Origin: Gluconobacter roseus NBRC 3990
GTDB lineage: Bacteria > Pseudomonadota > Alphaproteobacteria > Acetobacterales > Acetobacteraceae
DNA length: 64,000 nt
Direction of reading: 5' to 3'
Assembly: GCF_006538885.1 (NCBI RefSeq)
Contig: NZ_BJLY01000001.1
Span: forward strand, 620,001-684,000
The position numbers and the translations under genes were made by a program. Of this stretch, positions 16,162-24,369 are shown one piece after another. The notes beneath the pieces were generated by a model, which saw only the letters and a program-made list of their open reading frames with translations, was not told the DNA's origin and did no database searches. Positions within the stretch are counted from its first letter, which is position 1. The number at the start of each line of letters is the position of its first letter.

Positions 16162-17112
16162 TCAGCCGGCCTGCTGGATGGCGGAGAGGATCCAGTTGCC
16201 GCGACCGTCGGCGCGGACGAAGGTCCAGAGTTCGGTCACGGTGACGGGCTCGGTAGAGCTGCCGTCGATGACGTTGCCCATGGAGTCCGTGGTGACGTCC
16301 GTCATGGAGTAACGCATGGCAACTGTGGCGTAGGTCAGGTTGCCTTCGCGCCAGGCTTCGGAGAGGTCGCCGCGCTGGAACTGGACGTTGGAGACGATGT
16401 TCCGGGCGCCACGGCTCGCCAGATCGGAAAGCTGGGCGTTGAAATAGCCTGTCATTTCCGGCGTGGCCATGCTGGCGAGGGCGCGCATGTTCTGTGCGCT
16501 CCACGCGGCCTGGATGTCGAGCAGGAGCCGCTGGAAGCTCATGTAGTCGTCATTGGTCAGCGTCACGGGCGCGCTGCCGCCTGCATTGCCGAAGGGGGGG
16601 GCGCCTGTAGAAGAGGGCATGCCCATCGGGCTGCGCTGGCCACGGTTCCCGAACATGCGCAGGACGAAGGCGATCAGGCCGCCGATAATCAGGACCTGCA
16701 GCAGGAAGCCGAAGAAGGACGTGCCGCCGGTCATCCCGCCCATGAAACCGTGACCGCTCAGCAGACCGAACAGGCCTGCGCCCAGAAAGCCGCCTGCAAA
16801 GCCGCTCATGAATGGATGGCGGACCGGGTAGGACGGTCTGTAGGCCGGGGCGCCGAAGCCGGGCATCGGACGTGGGCTGGCATAGCCCGGCGAGCCGTAA
16901 CCGGGCGGCGTGCGCGGTGTGGCGGACTGGTCCATCGGGCGGGCCCAGCCGGGCGTGATGGAGGTGCGTGGCGGGGCGCTCCAAGTGTGGGAGCCGCGGC
17001 TTCCGATGGAGCTGCCGCCGCCCGGGCGCGCATCCGCTGTTCCCAGCGCGCCGAAGCTGACAGCGCAGAGGAGGGCGAGGGCGGTCGTAGAAAGTCGGAA
17101 TTTACGCATCAA
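16162..17112 (-). CDS. Tim44-like domain membrane protein
   Basis: The 316 residues begin with a signal or anchor sequence (about 1-28, ending TADARPGG). A Gly/Pro/Ser-rich low-complexity stretch follows (about 30-100), then two short hydrophobic segments (about 104-120 and 133-152, FFGFLLQVLIIGGLIAFVL). The C-terminal Tim44-like domain (about 180-316) shows QAAWSAQNMRALASMATPEM and WTFVRADGRGNWILSAIQ. Tim44-like domains bind membranes or assist translocation; the bacterial role is poorly known. The start overlaps the pmbA stop by 4 nt, so it is the last gene of the pmbA transcription unit. Confidence 0.8.
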   Translation of the reverse strand: MMRKFRLSTTALALLCAVSFGALGTADARPGGGSSIGSRGSHTWSAPPRTSITPGWARPMDQSATPRTPPGYGSPGYASPRPMPGFGAPAYRPSYPVRHPFMSGFAGGFLGAGLFGLLSGHGFMGGMTGGTSFFGFLLQVLIIGGLIAFVLRMFGNRGQRSPMGMPSSTGAPPFGNAGGSAPVTLTNDDYMSFQRLLLDIQAAWSAQNMRALASMATPEMTGYFNAQLSDLASRGARNIVSNVQFQRGDLSEAWREGNLTYATVAMRYSMTDVTTDSMGNVIDGSSTEPVTVTELWTFVRADGRGNWILSAIQQAG

Positions 17113-18443
17113 AGTCCTGCAATGTTCATGCCGTCGATCCGGATACTCGGCGCATTAACGCTCTGCCGGAACATTAGATCACTGCCCGGAATCATGCGGG
17201 CAAACATGTCCTTGAGATTGCCAGCCACCGTGAGTTCGGCGACGGGTTCGGCAATCTCGCCATTGCGGATCATGAAGCCCGAAGCGCCACGGCTGTAATC
17301 GCCGGTCAGCATGTTGACCGAAGAGCCCATGAGTTCGGTGATCAGGATCCCTTCACTGATATCGGAACGCAGGGCTTCGGCGGAAAGGGGGCCGGGGGCG
17401 AGATGAAGGTTTGTCACACTTGGCGAGGGCGGGGAGGCGATGCCACGGCTGGCGCGGCCGTTCGTGGGCATGTTGAGCTGGCGTCCGCTGCGGGAGTCGA
17501 GGAGCCAGGTCTGGAGCACGCCATCCGCGATGAGGTCCAGCGGCAGGGCGGCACAGCCTTCGGCGTCGAAGGGACGTGAGGCTGCACCCCGGATGCGGCG
17601 CGGATCGTCATGGACGGTCAGGCCGGCGGAGAGGATCTGCTTGCCGAGGCTGTCCTTGAGGAAGGATGTCCCGCGGGCGATGGCGGCTCCATTGCTGGCG
17701 CCGACCAGATGGCCGAGCAGGGTGCTGGAGACGCGCGGGTCGTAGATGACGCTGTAGGTGCCGGTGCGGGGGCGGCCAGGATTGATGCGGGCGAGGACGC
17801 GCTCGGCGGCTTCGCGGCCGATAACGGTCGGGCTTTCGAGGTCTTCGAGATGCACGGCGCTGCGATAGGCGTAGTCGCGCTGCATCGTGGCGCCTTCGCC
17901 GGCGAGGACGCTGGCGCTGGTGGAATGTGCGGTGCGGCTGTAGGCGCCGAAGAAACCGGCCGAGGTGCCGAGCATGACCGAGGTGCGCCCGTGACCGGCG
18001 GAGGCGCCGTTGGTGTTGGTGATGCCTTCAAAGGACAGGGCGGTATCCTCGGCCTCGCGGGCGCGGGCGAGGAGGTCGTCCATGCTCGGGGCGGAGCTGC
18101 ATTCGAGGTCCAGTCCGGCGGCGTCGAAACGGCCCTTAAGGGCGGCTTCGGCTAGGCCGGCATACTGGTCTTCGGGAACCACGAGGGCCATGGCGCAGGC
18201 CTGTTCGGCCAGACGGTCGAACTCGGCCTCGTTCAGAACGCTTGTCGAAACCGTGGCGGCTCGCTTGCCGCGGAAGACGCGCAGGCCGAGGGCGACGCTC
18301 TCGGAGCGCTCGATGCCTTCAGGGACGCCCTTGCGGACGAGCGCGGACTCGGACTCGTCGCGCACAAGGATGGCGTCCGCATGGTCCGCGCCGTGGCGGC
18401 GGGCGGCGGCGAGGAGGGCTTCGACGGGCGTTGTGCTGGTCAT
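17109..18443 (-). CDS. pmbA: TldE/PmbA-type metalloprotease subunit
   Basis: PmbA (TldE) pairs with TldD in a heterodimeric metalloprotease that processes peptides such as microcin B17 and the CcdA antitoxin; TldE itself lacks the zinc motif. The 444 residues show ERSESVALGLRVFRGKRAATVSTS in the N-terminal domain, and IADGVLQTWLLDSRSGRQLNMPTNG plus TELMGSSVNMLTGDYSRGASGFMIRNGE in the C-terminal domain, both typical of the family. No HExxxH is seen, which supports TldE over TldD. It overlaps the M16 protease gene upstream by 4 nt and the Tim44-like gene downstream by 4 nt. Confidence 0.9.
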   Translation of the reverse strand: MTSTTPVEALLAAARRHGADHADAILVRDESESALVRKGVPEGIERSESVALGLRVFRGKRAATVSTSVLNEAEFDRLAEQACAMALVVPEDQYAGLAEAALKGRFDAAGLDLECSSAPSMDDLLARAREAEDTALSFEGITNTNGASAGHGRTSVMLGTSAGFFGAYSRTAHSTSASVLAGEGATMQRDYAYRSAVHLEDLESPTVIGREAAERVLARINPGRPRTGTYSVIYDPRVSSTLLGHLVGASNGAAIARGTSFLKDSLGKQILSAGLTVHDDPRRIRGAASRPFDAEGCAALPLDLIADGVLQTWLLDSRSGRQLNMPTNGRASRGIASPPSPSVTNLHLAPGPLSAEALRSDISEGILITELMGSSVNMLTGDYSRGASGFMIRNGEIAEPVAELTVAGNLKDMFARMIPGSDLMFRQSVNAPSIRIDGMNIAGL

Positions 18444-19705
18444 GCGGCGAGCCTTGCTGTGATGTCCTCGAGCGAGGGCATGTTGCCGACGGGGCCGATG
18501 GCGGTGAAAGTCGGCGTGCCGGAGAAAATGGTGCGGGCGACGCGCAGGATGTCGGCTTCCGTCACGGCGTCGATCTTGCCGACCGTCTCGGTCGTGGGGA
18601 CGGGGCGGTTATGGACCTGGATCTGGCGGGCGAGCTGTTCGCAGCGGCTGCCGGTGCTTTCCAGGGACATGAGGAGCGAGGATTTGAGCTGGGCGCGGGC
18701 GCGGGACAGCTCTTCCGCGCTCAGGCCGTCCTGCAGGCGCTTGAGTTCGTCGATCATGACGGGGACGAGCTCGGCAGTTTGTTCCTCGCCCGTGCCGGCA
18801 TAGAGGCCGAACAGGCCGCTGTCGCTGAAGGGGGAGGCGAAGGAATAGACGCTGTAGACCAGACCCCGGCGCTCGCGGATTTCCTGGAACAGGCGCGAGG
18901 ACATGCCGCCGCCGAGCAGCGTCGAGAGGATCATGACCGCGTAGTGGTCGGGGTGCATGTAGCTGACCGACGGGAAGCCCATGACAAGGTGGGCCTGATC
19001 CAGTTCTCGGGTCGTACGCAGTTCGCCACCTTCATACGCGGCTGCGCGGGGGCGGGGCGTCTGATGGGTGGGGAGGTCGCGGAAGTGGTCTTTCACCAGA
19101 TCAACGACCTGCTGGTGATGCAGGTTTCCGGCGGCGGCGATCGTGATGTTGTGGGTCGTGTAGTGCTCGCGCATGTAGGACATGAGCGTGTCGCGTGTCA
19201 TGGTCGAGACGCGTTCTTCCGAGCCTAGTGTGGGGCGGCCCATGGGCTGTTCGGGGAAGGCGCGTTCCTGGAACTGGTCGAAGATGATGTCGTCCGGGGT
19301 GTCGTTGGCCTGACCGATTTCCTGAAGGATCACGCCGCGTTCGCGCTCGATTTCGGCATCGAGGAACGTGCTGTGGGTCAGGATGTCACCGATGATGTCC
19401 ACGCCAAGGGCGAGGTCGTTCTTCAGCAGTTTGACGTAGTAGGCTGTGGTTTCGCGTGCGGTGTAGGCGTTGATGTAGCCGCCGACATTCTCGATCTCCT
19501 CGGCGATGCGAGAGGCGGAGCGGCGCTCGGTGCCCTTGAAGGCCATGTGTTCGAGGAAGTGGGAGACGCCGTTATTGTCGGCGGTCTCGTCGCGCGTGCC
19601 GATGGAGACATAGGCTCCGAAGGAGACGGTTTCGACGCGGTCCATCCGTTCGGTGATGATGGTCAGGCCGTTATCGAGTCTGGTGACTTCAATCGTATCG
19701 GGCAT
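18440..19705 (-). CDS. M16-family zinc peptidase (processing-peptidase-like)
   Basis: Members are pitrilysin or mitochondrial-processing-peptidase-like metalloproteases. The inverted zinc motif HFLEH is present (GVSHFLEHMAFKGT), with the downstream glutamate in GGYINAYTARETTAYYVK. The inactive-half features (GGGMSSRLFQEIRERRGLVY) follow at about 280-300. The ATG at 19705 gives 421 residues, the normal single-chain length; an upstream extension to 19828 would overlap the thrC end and adds unrelated residues. It forms a unit with thrC (59 nt upstream) and pmbA (4-nt overlap). Confidence 0.92.
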   Translation of the reverse strand: MPDTIEVTRLDNGLTIITERMDRVETVSFGAYVSIGTRDETADNNGVSHFLEHMAFKGTERRSASRIAEEIENVGGYINAYTARETTAYYVKLLKNDLALGVDIIGDILTHSTFLDAEIERERGVILQEIGQANDTPDDIIFDQFQERAFPEQPMGRPTLGSEERVSTMTRDTLMSYMREHYTTHNITIAAAGNLHHQQVVDLVKDHFRDLPTHQTPRPRAAAYEGGELRTTRELDQAHLVMGFPSVSYMHPDHYAVMILSTLLGGGMSSRLFQEIRERRGLVYSVYSFASPFSDSGLFGLYAGTGEEQTAELVPVMIDELKRLQDGLSAEELSRARAQLKSSLLMSLESTGSRCEQLARQIQVHNRPVPTTETVGKIDAVTEADILRVARTIFSGTPTFTAIGPVGNMPSLEDITARLAA

Positions 19706-19764
19706 GAGGTTCCGTATTGTCGAAGGAAGGCAGGCTCCCCGGTTGGGGAGCCTGTGTTGGACGA

Positions 19765-21165
19765 TCAGCCGCGCCGGATATGGGCGCGGACGGCGTCCTG
19801 AAGGCCGGCAATCTGGCTGTCCATGCATTCGTAGCGCTCGGTGCGCTCGAACAGGTCGGACAGGTGCGGCGGGAGTTTGGGGTGGATGCCGGTGGCGGCG
19901 ATGACGGCATCAGGGAATTTGGCCGGGTGGGCCGTGGCGGCCGCGACCATGGGGATGCCGGGTTCCTGGAAACGCTTGCCGACGGCGAGGCCGATCGCGC
20001 TGTGCGGGTCCGCGAGATAGAGGCTCTCATTGTAGAACAGGCGCATAGCTTCGCTGGTCTGTTCGTCGGTGAGGGTCATGCCCTCGAACACCTCTTTCAT
20101 GCGGGTCCAGGCGTCATGCGGGACGGCCATGCGACCGGTCTCGCGGAACTCGCGCATGATGGCGGCGCAGCGGGTGGAGTTGCGGTCCAGCAGTTCGAAC
20201 AGCAGGCGCTCGAAGTTGGACGAGACCTGAATGTCCATCGAGGGCGACAGGCTGGGTTCGACCGTCCGCACGCTCATGTCGTTGTCGATGACGAAACGGG
20301 TGAGGATGTCGTTGCGGTTGGAGCCGATGCAGAGCTTCTTGATGGGCAGGCCCATCTGCTTGGCGGCCCAGGCGGCGAGGACGTTGCCGAAATTGCCGGT
20401 CGGGACCGAGAAGGAGACCTCGCGGTCCGGTGCGCCGAGGGCGAGGGCTGAGCGGACGTAATACGGGATCTGGGCGGCGATGCGGGCCCAGTTGATCGAA
20501 TTGACGGCCGAGAGCGAGACTTCGTCACGGAAGGTATGGTCGGCGAACATCGCCTTGACCAGATCCTGACAGGTGTCGAAATCGCCTTCGACGGCGATGT
20601 TGAGGATGTTGTCGTCCTGAACGGTCGTCATCTGGCGGCGCTGGACGTCAGACGTACGGCCCTTGGGGTGCAGGATGACGACGGAGAGGCGTTCGCGGCC
20701 GCGGCATGCTTCGATGGCGGCCGAACCGGTGTCACCGGAGGTGGCGCCGACGATCGTGACGTGGCGGTTGCGCTGGGTCAGGACGTGGTCGAACAGGCGG
20801 CCGAGCATCTGCATCGCCATGTCCTTGAAGGCGAGCGTCGGGCCATGGAACAGTTCGAGGGAGTATAGGTCCTGCTCGACCTCGACCAGCGGGACGACGG
20901 CGGCGTGATCGAAATCCGCATAGGCGTCACGCGTCATGTCACGCAGGGTGTCGACGTCGATCGCGCCTTCGGTGAAGAGGGCAATGACTTCGGCGGCGAG
21001 GTCCGGATAGGAGAGCGTGCGCCACTCGCGCAGGATCTGGGGGCTGATCTTCGGCCAGCTCTCCGGCATGTAGAGACCGCCATCTCCCGCAAGGCCTGCG
21101 AGAAGGATGTCAGAGAAGTTCGGGGCGTCGGCGGTCAGCTCGCCGCGGGTCGATCGGTAGCGCAT
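19765..21165 (-). CDS. thrC: Threonine synthase
   Basis: ThrC converts O-phosphohomoserine to threonine using pyridoxal phosphate. The 466 residues match the bacterial long form. The N-terminus MRYRSTRG is typical, and the PLP Lys is K114 in HGPTLAFKDMAMQ. ATSGDTGSAAI and VPTGNFGNVLAAWAAKQMG are the phosphate-binding loops. It is the first gene of a leftward run with the M16 protease and pmbA. The propeller-protein gene lies 23 nt upstream, in the same direction. Confidence 0.97.
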   Translation of the reverse strand: MRYRSTRGELTADAPNFSDILLAGLAGDGGLYMPESWPKISPQILREWRTLSYPDLAAEVIALFTEGAIDVDTLRDMTRDAYADFDHAAVVPLVEVEQDLYSLELFHGPTLAFKDMAMQMLGRLFDHVLTQRNRHVTIVGATSGDTGSAAIEACRGRERLSVVILHPKGRTSDVQRRQMTTVQDDNILNIAVEGDFDTCQDLVKAMFADHTFRDEVSLSAVNSINWARIAAQIPYYVRSALALGAPDREVSFSVPTGNFGNVLAAWAAKQMGLPIKKLCIGSNRNDILTRFVIDNDMSVRTVEPSLSPSMDIQVSSNFERLLFELLDRNSTRCAAIMREFRETGRMAVPHDAWTRMKEVFEGMTLTDEQTSEAMRLFYNESLYLADPHSAIGLAVGKRFQEPGIPMVAAATAHPAKFPDAVIAATGIHPKLPPHLSDLFERTERYECMDSQIAGLQDAVRAHIRRG

Positions 21166-21188
21166 AGGAAAATTTATATCACGTCCTG

Positions 21189-22172
21189 TCAGGGCAAGGC
21201 GATGCGGAGAATGTGGGTTGTACCATCTTCCGTGACCAGAACGGCCATCTTATGGCCTTCTGGGATAGCAGGGGCGCCTGCGTGAAAGAGGCGCGGGTCT
21301 TTGAGGATCCGCAGCGGGATGCGGTCGCTGCCGAATTTCAGGATGCTGCCGACGGTGATGTCAGACAGGTAGAATGTGTCATCCGGGGTCAGGGCTGCGC
21401 CGCCAAGGCTCGGGGTCGTGCGCCATTCCGTGATGCCGTCGAGCTGTTCGACCGGGGTGAAGTCCGTGTCGGTCAGCAGGGCAGTATCAATGCGGAACAT
21501 GGGGCCGCAGGCGGGCTGGTAGAAGAGCCACTGGCCTTTGACGCCCAGCATCAGGAAGCGGACATTGCCGCCGGCCATCGGACGTCCGTCCGGGCCCATT
21601 TGGGGCTGTCCGGCGCGCAGGAGCGGGTGACGGCCGGTCAGGGACGGGTCGAAGGGCAGAAAGCGGGTGGCCTTGCCGGTCTGAAGGTTCGCAACGACGA
21701 GGGCGGGTTTGCCTTCGTCAGCCAGATAGGCGTGGGTATCGTGGACCTGCAGGGCGACCAGATTGCTGCCGGTAATGGAGGCACCGGTGAGTGGTGTGCG
21801 GGATTGGACTGAACCGTCCTGTGACATCCGGATCAGAATAGGCTGATCGCCAGCCGTGAGACCCCATAATGTGTCTCCCGAGAGTGTCAGGGCGACAAGG
21901 CGCTCGGTCGGCAGGTTGGGACCGGGGAGGGGGGATGTTGTATTGGCGGAGGTGATGCGGACGGGATGGCCTTCAGTATCGAGGGCCAGATAGGCTCCGT
22001 TCGTACCAGTCAGCAGTGTTGAGGGCTGAAGGCCCGGGAGTGCTGCATCGGCTGTGATGGAGGCGGGAGCAGGAGCGTCCTGCCAGGGATGATCCGCTCT
22101 GGCGGGGGTGGCTGTGAAGGCCAGTGCCGCCAGTCCTGTGGCAGCGGCGACGTGCAGAAGACGGGTTTTCAT
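21189..22172 (-). CDS. Secreted beta-propeller protein, major-royal-jelly/gluconolactonase-like
   Basis: The 327 residues start with a clear signal peptide (1-26, ending ATPARA). The remainder looks like a six-bladed propeller, with segments such as GQWLFYQPACGPMFRIDTALL and FYLSDITVGSILKFGSDR. It resembles the MRJP/yellow branch of the SMP-30/gluconolactonase-like superfamily. Location is predicted periplasmic. A lactonase or sugar-binding role would fit an organism that oxidises glucose to gluconolactone outside the cytoplasm, but no catalytic metal residues could be assigned, so this is speculation. It reads toward thrC with a 23-nt gap. Confidence 0.6.
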   Translation of the reverse strand: MKTRLLHVAAATGLAALAFTATPARADHPWQDAPAPASITADAALPGLQPSTLLTGTNGAYLALDTEGHPVRITSANTTSPLPGPNLPTERLVALTLSGDTLWGLTAGDQPILIRMSQDGSVQSRTPLTGASITGSNLVALQVHDTHAYLADEGKPALVVANLQTGKATRFLPFDPSLTGRHPLLRAGQPQMGPDGRPMAGGNVRFLMLGVKGQWLFYQPACGPMFRIDTALLTDTDFTPVEQLDGITEWRTTPSLGGAALTPDDTFYLSDITVGSILKFGSDRIPLRILKDPRLFHAGAPAIPEGHKMAVLVTEDGTTHILRIALP

Positions 22173-22220
22173 GCCTCTGACATTGCCCTGCCAGCTATGT
22201 TTGGCAAGTCAGAAGTGAGG

Positions 22221-22571
22221 TCAGGAGTCCACTTCGGTTTTGTATGGAACACTCATTGGGAGTTCCTGGCCGTCAGCAATCGGGCTTTTGATGGGGCCTG
22301 GAATGTGATCGACGGCAAGAGGTGCGGGTCGTGGATTTGAGAGCCAGGGCGAGAGTTCGTGCTCTACCGGGAAAAGGACGGCGGCATGCATCAGAAGGGC
22401 GGCTTCGACGGTCAGACATTCGATTGACCAGCGATTATCGGGCATGCGGGAAATATAGTGACCGGAAGCAGTCCGCCGGACTTCGATGGGGAATGTGCGG
22501 GTTGTCATTCCCTGTCGAACCGTCGCGTACACCAGACCCGGGACCGGGCCGGTTCTCTGTTCAAGATGCAT
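22221..22571 (-). CDS. Hypothetical protein
   Basis: The 116-residue protein is not recognised. It has no signal peptide and one moderately hydrophobic stretch (about 52-68, CLTVEAALLMHAAVLFP). The ATG has an AGAGG-like site upstream. It lies 48 nt upstream of the propeller gene in the same direction and is divergent from the TPR gene. Confidence 0.55.
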   Translation of the reverse strand: MHLEQRTGPVPGLVYATVRQGMTTRTFPIEVRRTASGHYISRMPDNRWSIECLTVEAALLMHAAVLFPVEHELSPWLSNPRPAPLAVDHIPGPIKSPIADGQELPMSVPYKTEVDS

Positions 22572-22686
22572 CGTCTCAAAACCTCTGACACCGTCTTAGA
22601 TTTGTCATTCTGACCAAAAAATTGTGAAAACTTCGTTAACTTCTGTCCAGCTGGATTTTCCGTGAATTTCGGAGCACGAAGGGTTG

Positions 22687-24369
22687 ATGAGACCTCTGTT
22701 TTCGCATGATCCGACCGAGCCTGCTTTTGCGTCTTTCGCAACGGGAGACCTTGCTGCGGCAGAGGCTACGTTCCGGGCTATTCTGGCTGCAGAGCCGAAA
22801 CAGCCGGATGCCCTGCACGGGATGGCCTGTCTCGCACGGGCTCGCGGACAGGATGCTACCGCAATCGCACTGGTCGGGCGGGCCTTGCAGGGAAGCGGCA
22901 TTTCCCCTGATCGCAAGGCCCGGATGCATATCACGCTGGGGCTTGCGCTTCTGGGGCAGGGTCATGCTGAAGCGGCGCGGGCGGCCCTGAATGTTGCCGT
23001 GATTTTGCAGCCTTCGGACCCGCGTGCACATGCTGCTTTGGGGGATGCTTTTGTAGCGCTGGGGCGACGGGAGGAAGCGCGCAAGGCACTGGGGAAAGCG
23101 GCGGACCTTCTGGCGGATGACAGTTTTGTGAGGACGCGGCTTGGGGCGCTTTTTCTGGATGATGGATTTTGGGAGCAGGCAGCCGGACAGTTCCGGCAGG
23201 TTGTGAATCGCAGGCCACAGGACGGTACGGCGCTGGCCAATCTGGGGGCGGCGCTTTTTGCAGGCAATGCGTTCGGAGAGGCGCGGAATGTCCTGTTGCG
23301 GGCGTGTGAGCTTGGGGCATGGACGGCGGAGACGCTCAACAGTCTGGGGCTGGTGGAGATGGCGCTGGGCGAGCTTGATGGAGCCTGCGCAACGTTGCGG
23401 GCGGCTCTGGAACTTCGGCCTCTGGATGGGCGGATTGCCAATAGTCTGGGCACTGTTCTGATGGAAGTCGGGCGGCTGGAGGAGGCAGAGGCGCTCTTTC
23501 AGGCGATCATCACGCGCGAGACGGGCGAGGAAGCTGCGCGGGCGCGGTTTAACCGGGCGACCATTCTGCTGGGGCAGGGGCGGTTTGCGGAAGGCTGGCG
23601 GGATTTTGAGAGCCGTCGGGTGTTGCTGGGAATTACGTCAGCAGTTCCGCAATGGGATGGATCGGCGGGAGCGGAGCTGGTGGCTGTTGTCGGAGAGCAG
23701 GGACTGGGGGACGAGGTCCAGTTTCTGCGTTTTCTGACAGAAGCGGCGAAGCGGCGGCCGTTGCGGCTCCGGTTTCGGACGGCGGCGCTGGCGGAGCTGA
23801 TGCCGGAGCTGGATCAGGGGCGGATTCTGTCCGCTGATGGGCCGGTTGTGGCGGAGGTCAGTCTGTTGAGTCTGCCGCGGGTTCTGGGGATGGAGGATGT
23901 GCCGTCTGTCCGGCCTTATCTGACGGTGCCGGAACGGGTGGAGGCCGGGCGGATCGGGATCTGCTGGTCAGGGAATCCCTCCTATCGGTTTGATCGCAGG
24001 CGGTCGGTTCCGGTGGAGTGTCTGGACGTGTTGCGGCAGGTATCCGGTGCGCGGTTTGTGGCCCTTCAGCGCGGCGATGTGCCGGACTGGATGGAGCGGG
24101 TTCCGCTTGAGACGCCTGTGGATCTGGCGCGGGAAGTGGGACGGTGTGCGCTGGTGATCAGCGTGGATACGCTGGTGGCGCATGTCGCGGGGGCGCTGGG
24201 GCGGCCGTTATGGCTGCTTAACCGTGAGGGGGGCGACTGGCGGTGGAAGGATGTGGACTGGTACGGGGATGTCCGGCAGTTCCGGCCGCCCTCCGGCGAG
24301 GCTGTTGCCGCCGGATGGGAGGCCGTGCTGCGGGATGTTGCGGAGGCGCTCAGCTCGCGGGCGTGGTGA
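22687..24369 (+). CDS. TPR-repeat protein with a glycosyltransferase-like C-terminal domain
   Basis: Residues about 15-310 are tandem tetratricopeptide repeats (for example DALHGMACLARARGQDATA and AHAALGDAFVALGRREEA), a scaffold for protein contacts. Residues about 330-560 resemble the heptosyltransferase/GT9-like fold often fused to such TPRs: RIGICWSGNPSYRFDRRRS, FVALQRGDVPDW and LVISVDTLVAHVAGALGRPLWLL. It may add sugar to a surface polymer or protein; the acceptor is unknown. TTG at 22684 and ATG at 22687 are both possible starts, preceded by GAAGG. The 3' end overlaps the convergent glnD 3' end by 20 bp, so there is no room for a terminator between them. Confidence 0.8.
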   Translation: MRPLFSHDPTEPAFASFATGDLAAAEATFRAILAAEPKQPDALHGMACLARARGQDATAIALVGRALQGSGISPDRKARMHITLGLALLGQGHAEAARAALNVAVILQPSDPRAHAALGDAFVALGRREEARKALGKAADLLADDSFVRTRLGALFLDDGFWEQAAGQFRQVVNRRPQDGTALANLGAALFAGNAFGEARNVLLRACELGAWTAETLNSLGLVEMALGELDGACATLRAALELRPLDGRIANSLGTVLMEVGRLEEAEALFQAIITRETGEEAARARFNRATILLGQGRFAEGWRDFESRRVLLGITSAVPQWDGSAGAELVAVVGEQGLGDEVQFLRFLTEAAKRRPLRLRFRTAALAELMPELDQGRILSADGPVVAEVSLLSLPRVLGMEDVPSVRPYLTVPERVEAGRIGICWSGNPSYRFDRRRSVPVECLDVLRQVSGARFVALQRGDVPDWMERVPLETPVDLAREVGRCALVISVDTLVAHVAGALGRPLWLLNREGGDWRWKDVDWYGDVRQFRPPSGEAVAAGWEAVLRDVAEALSSRAW

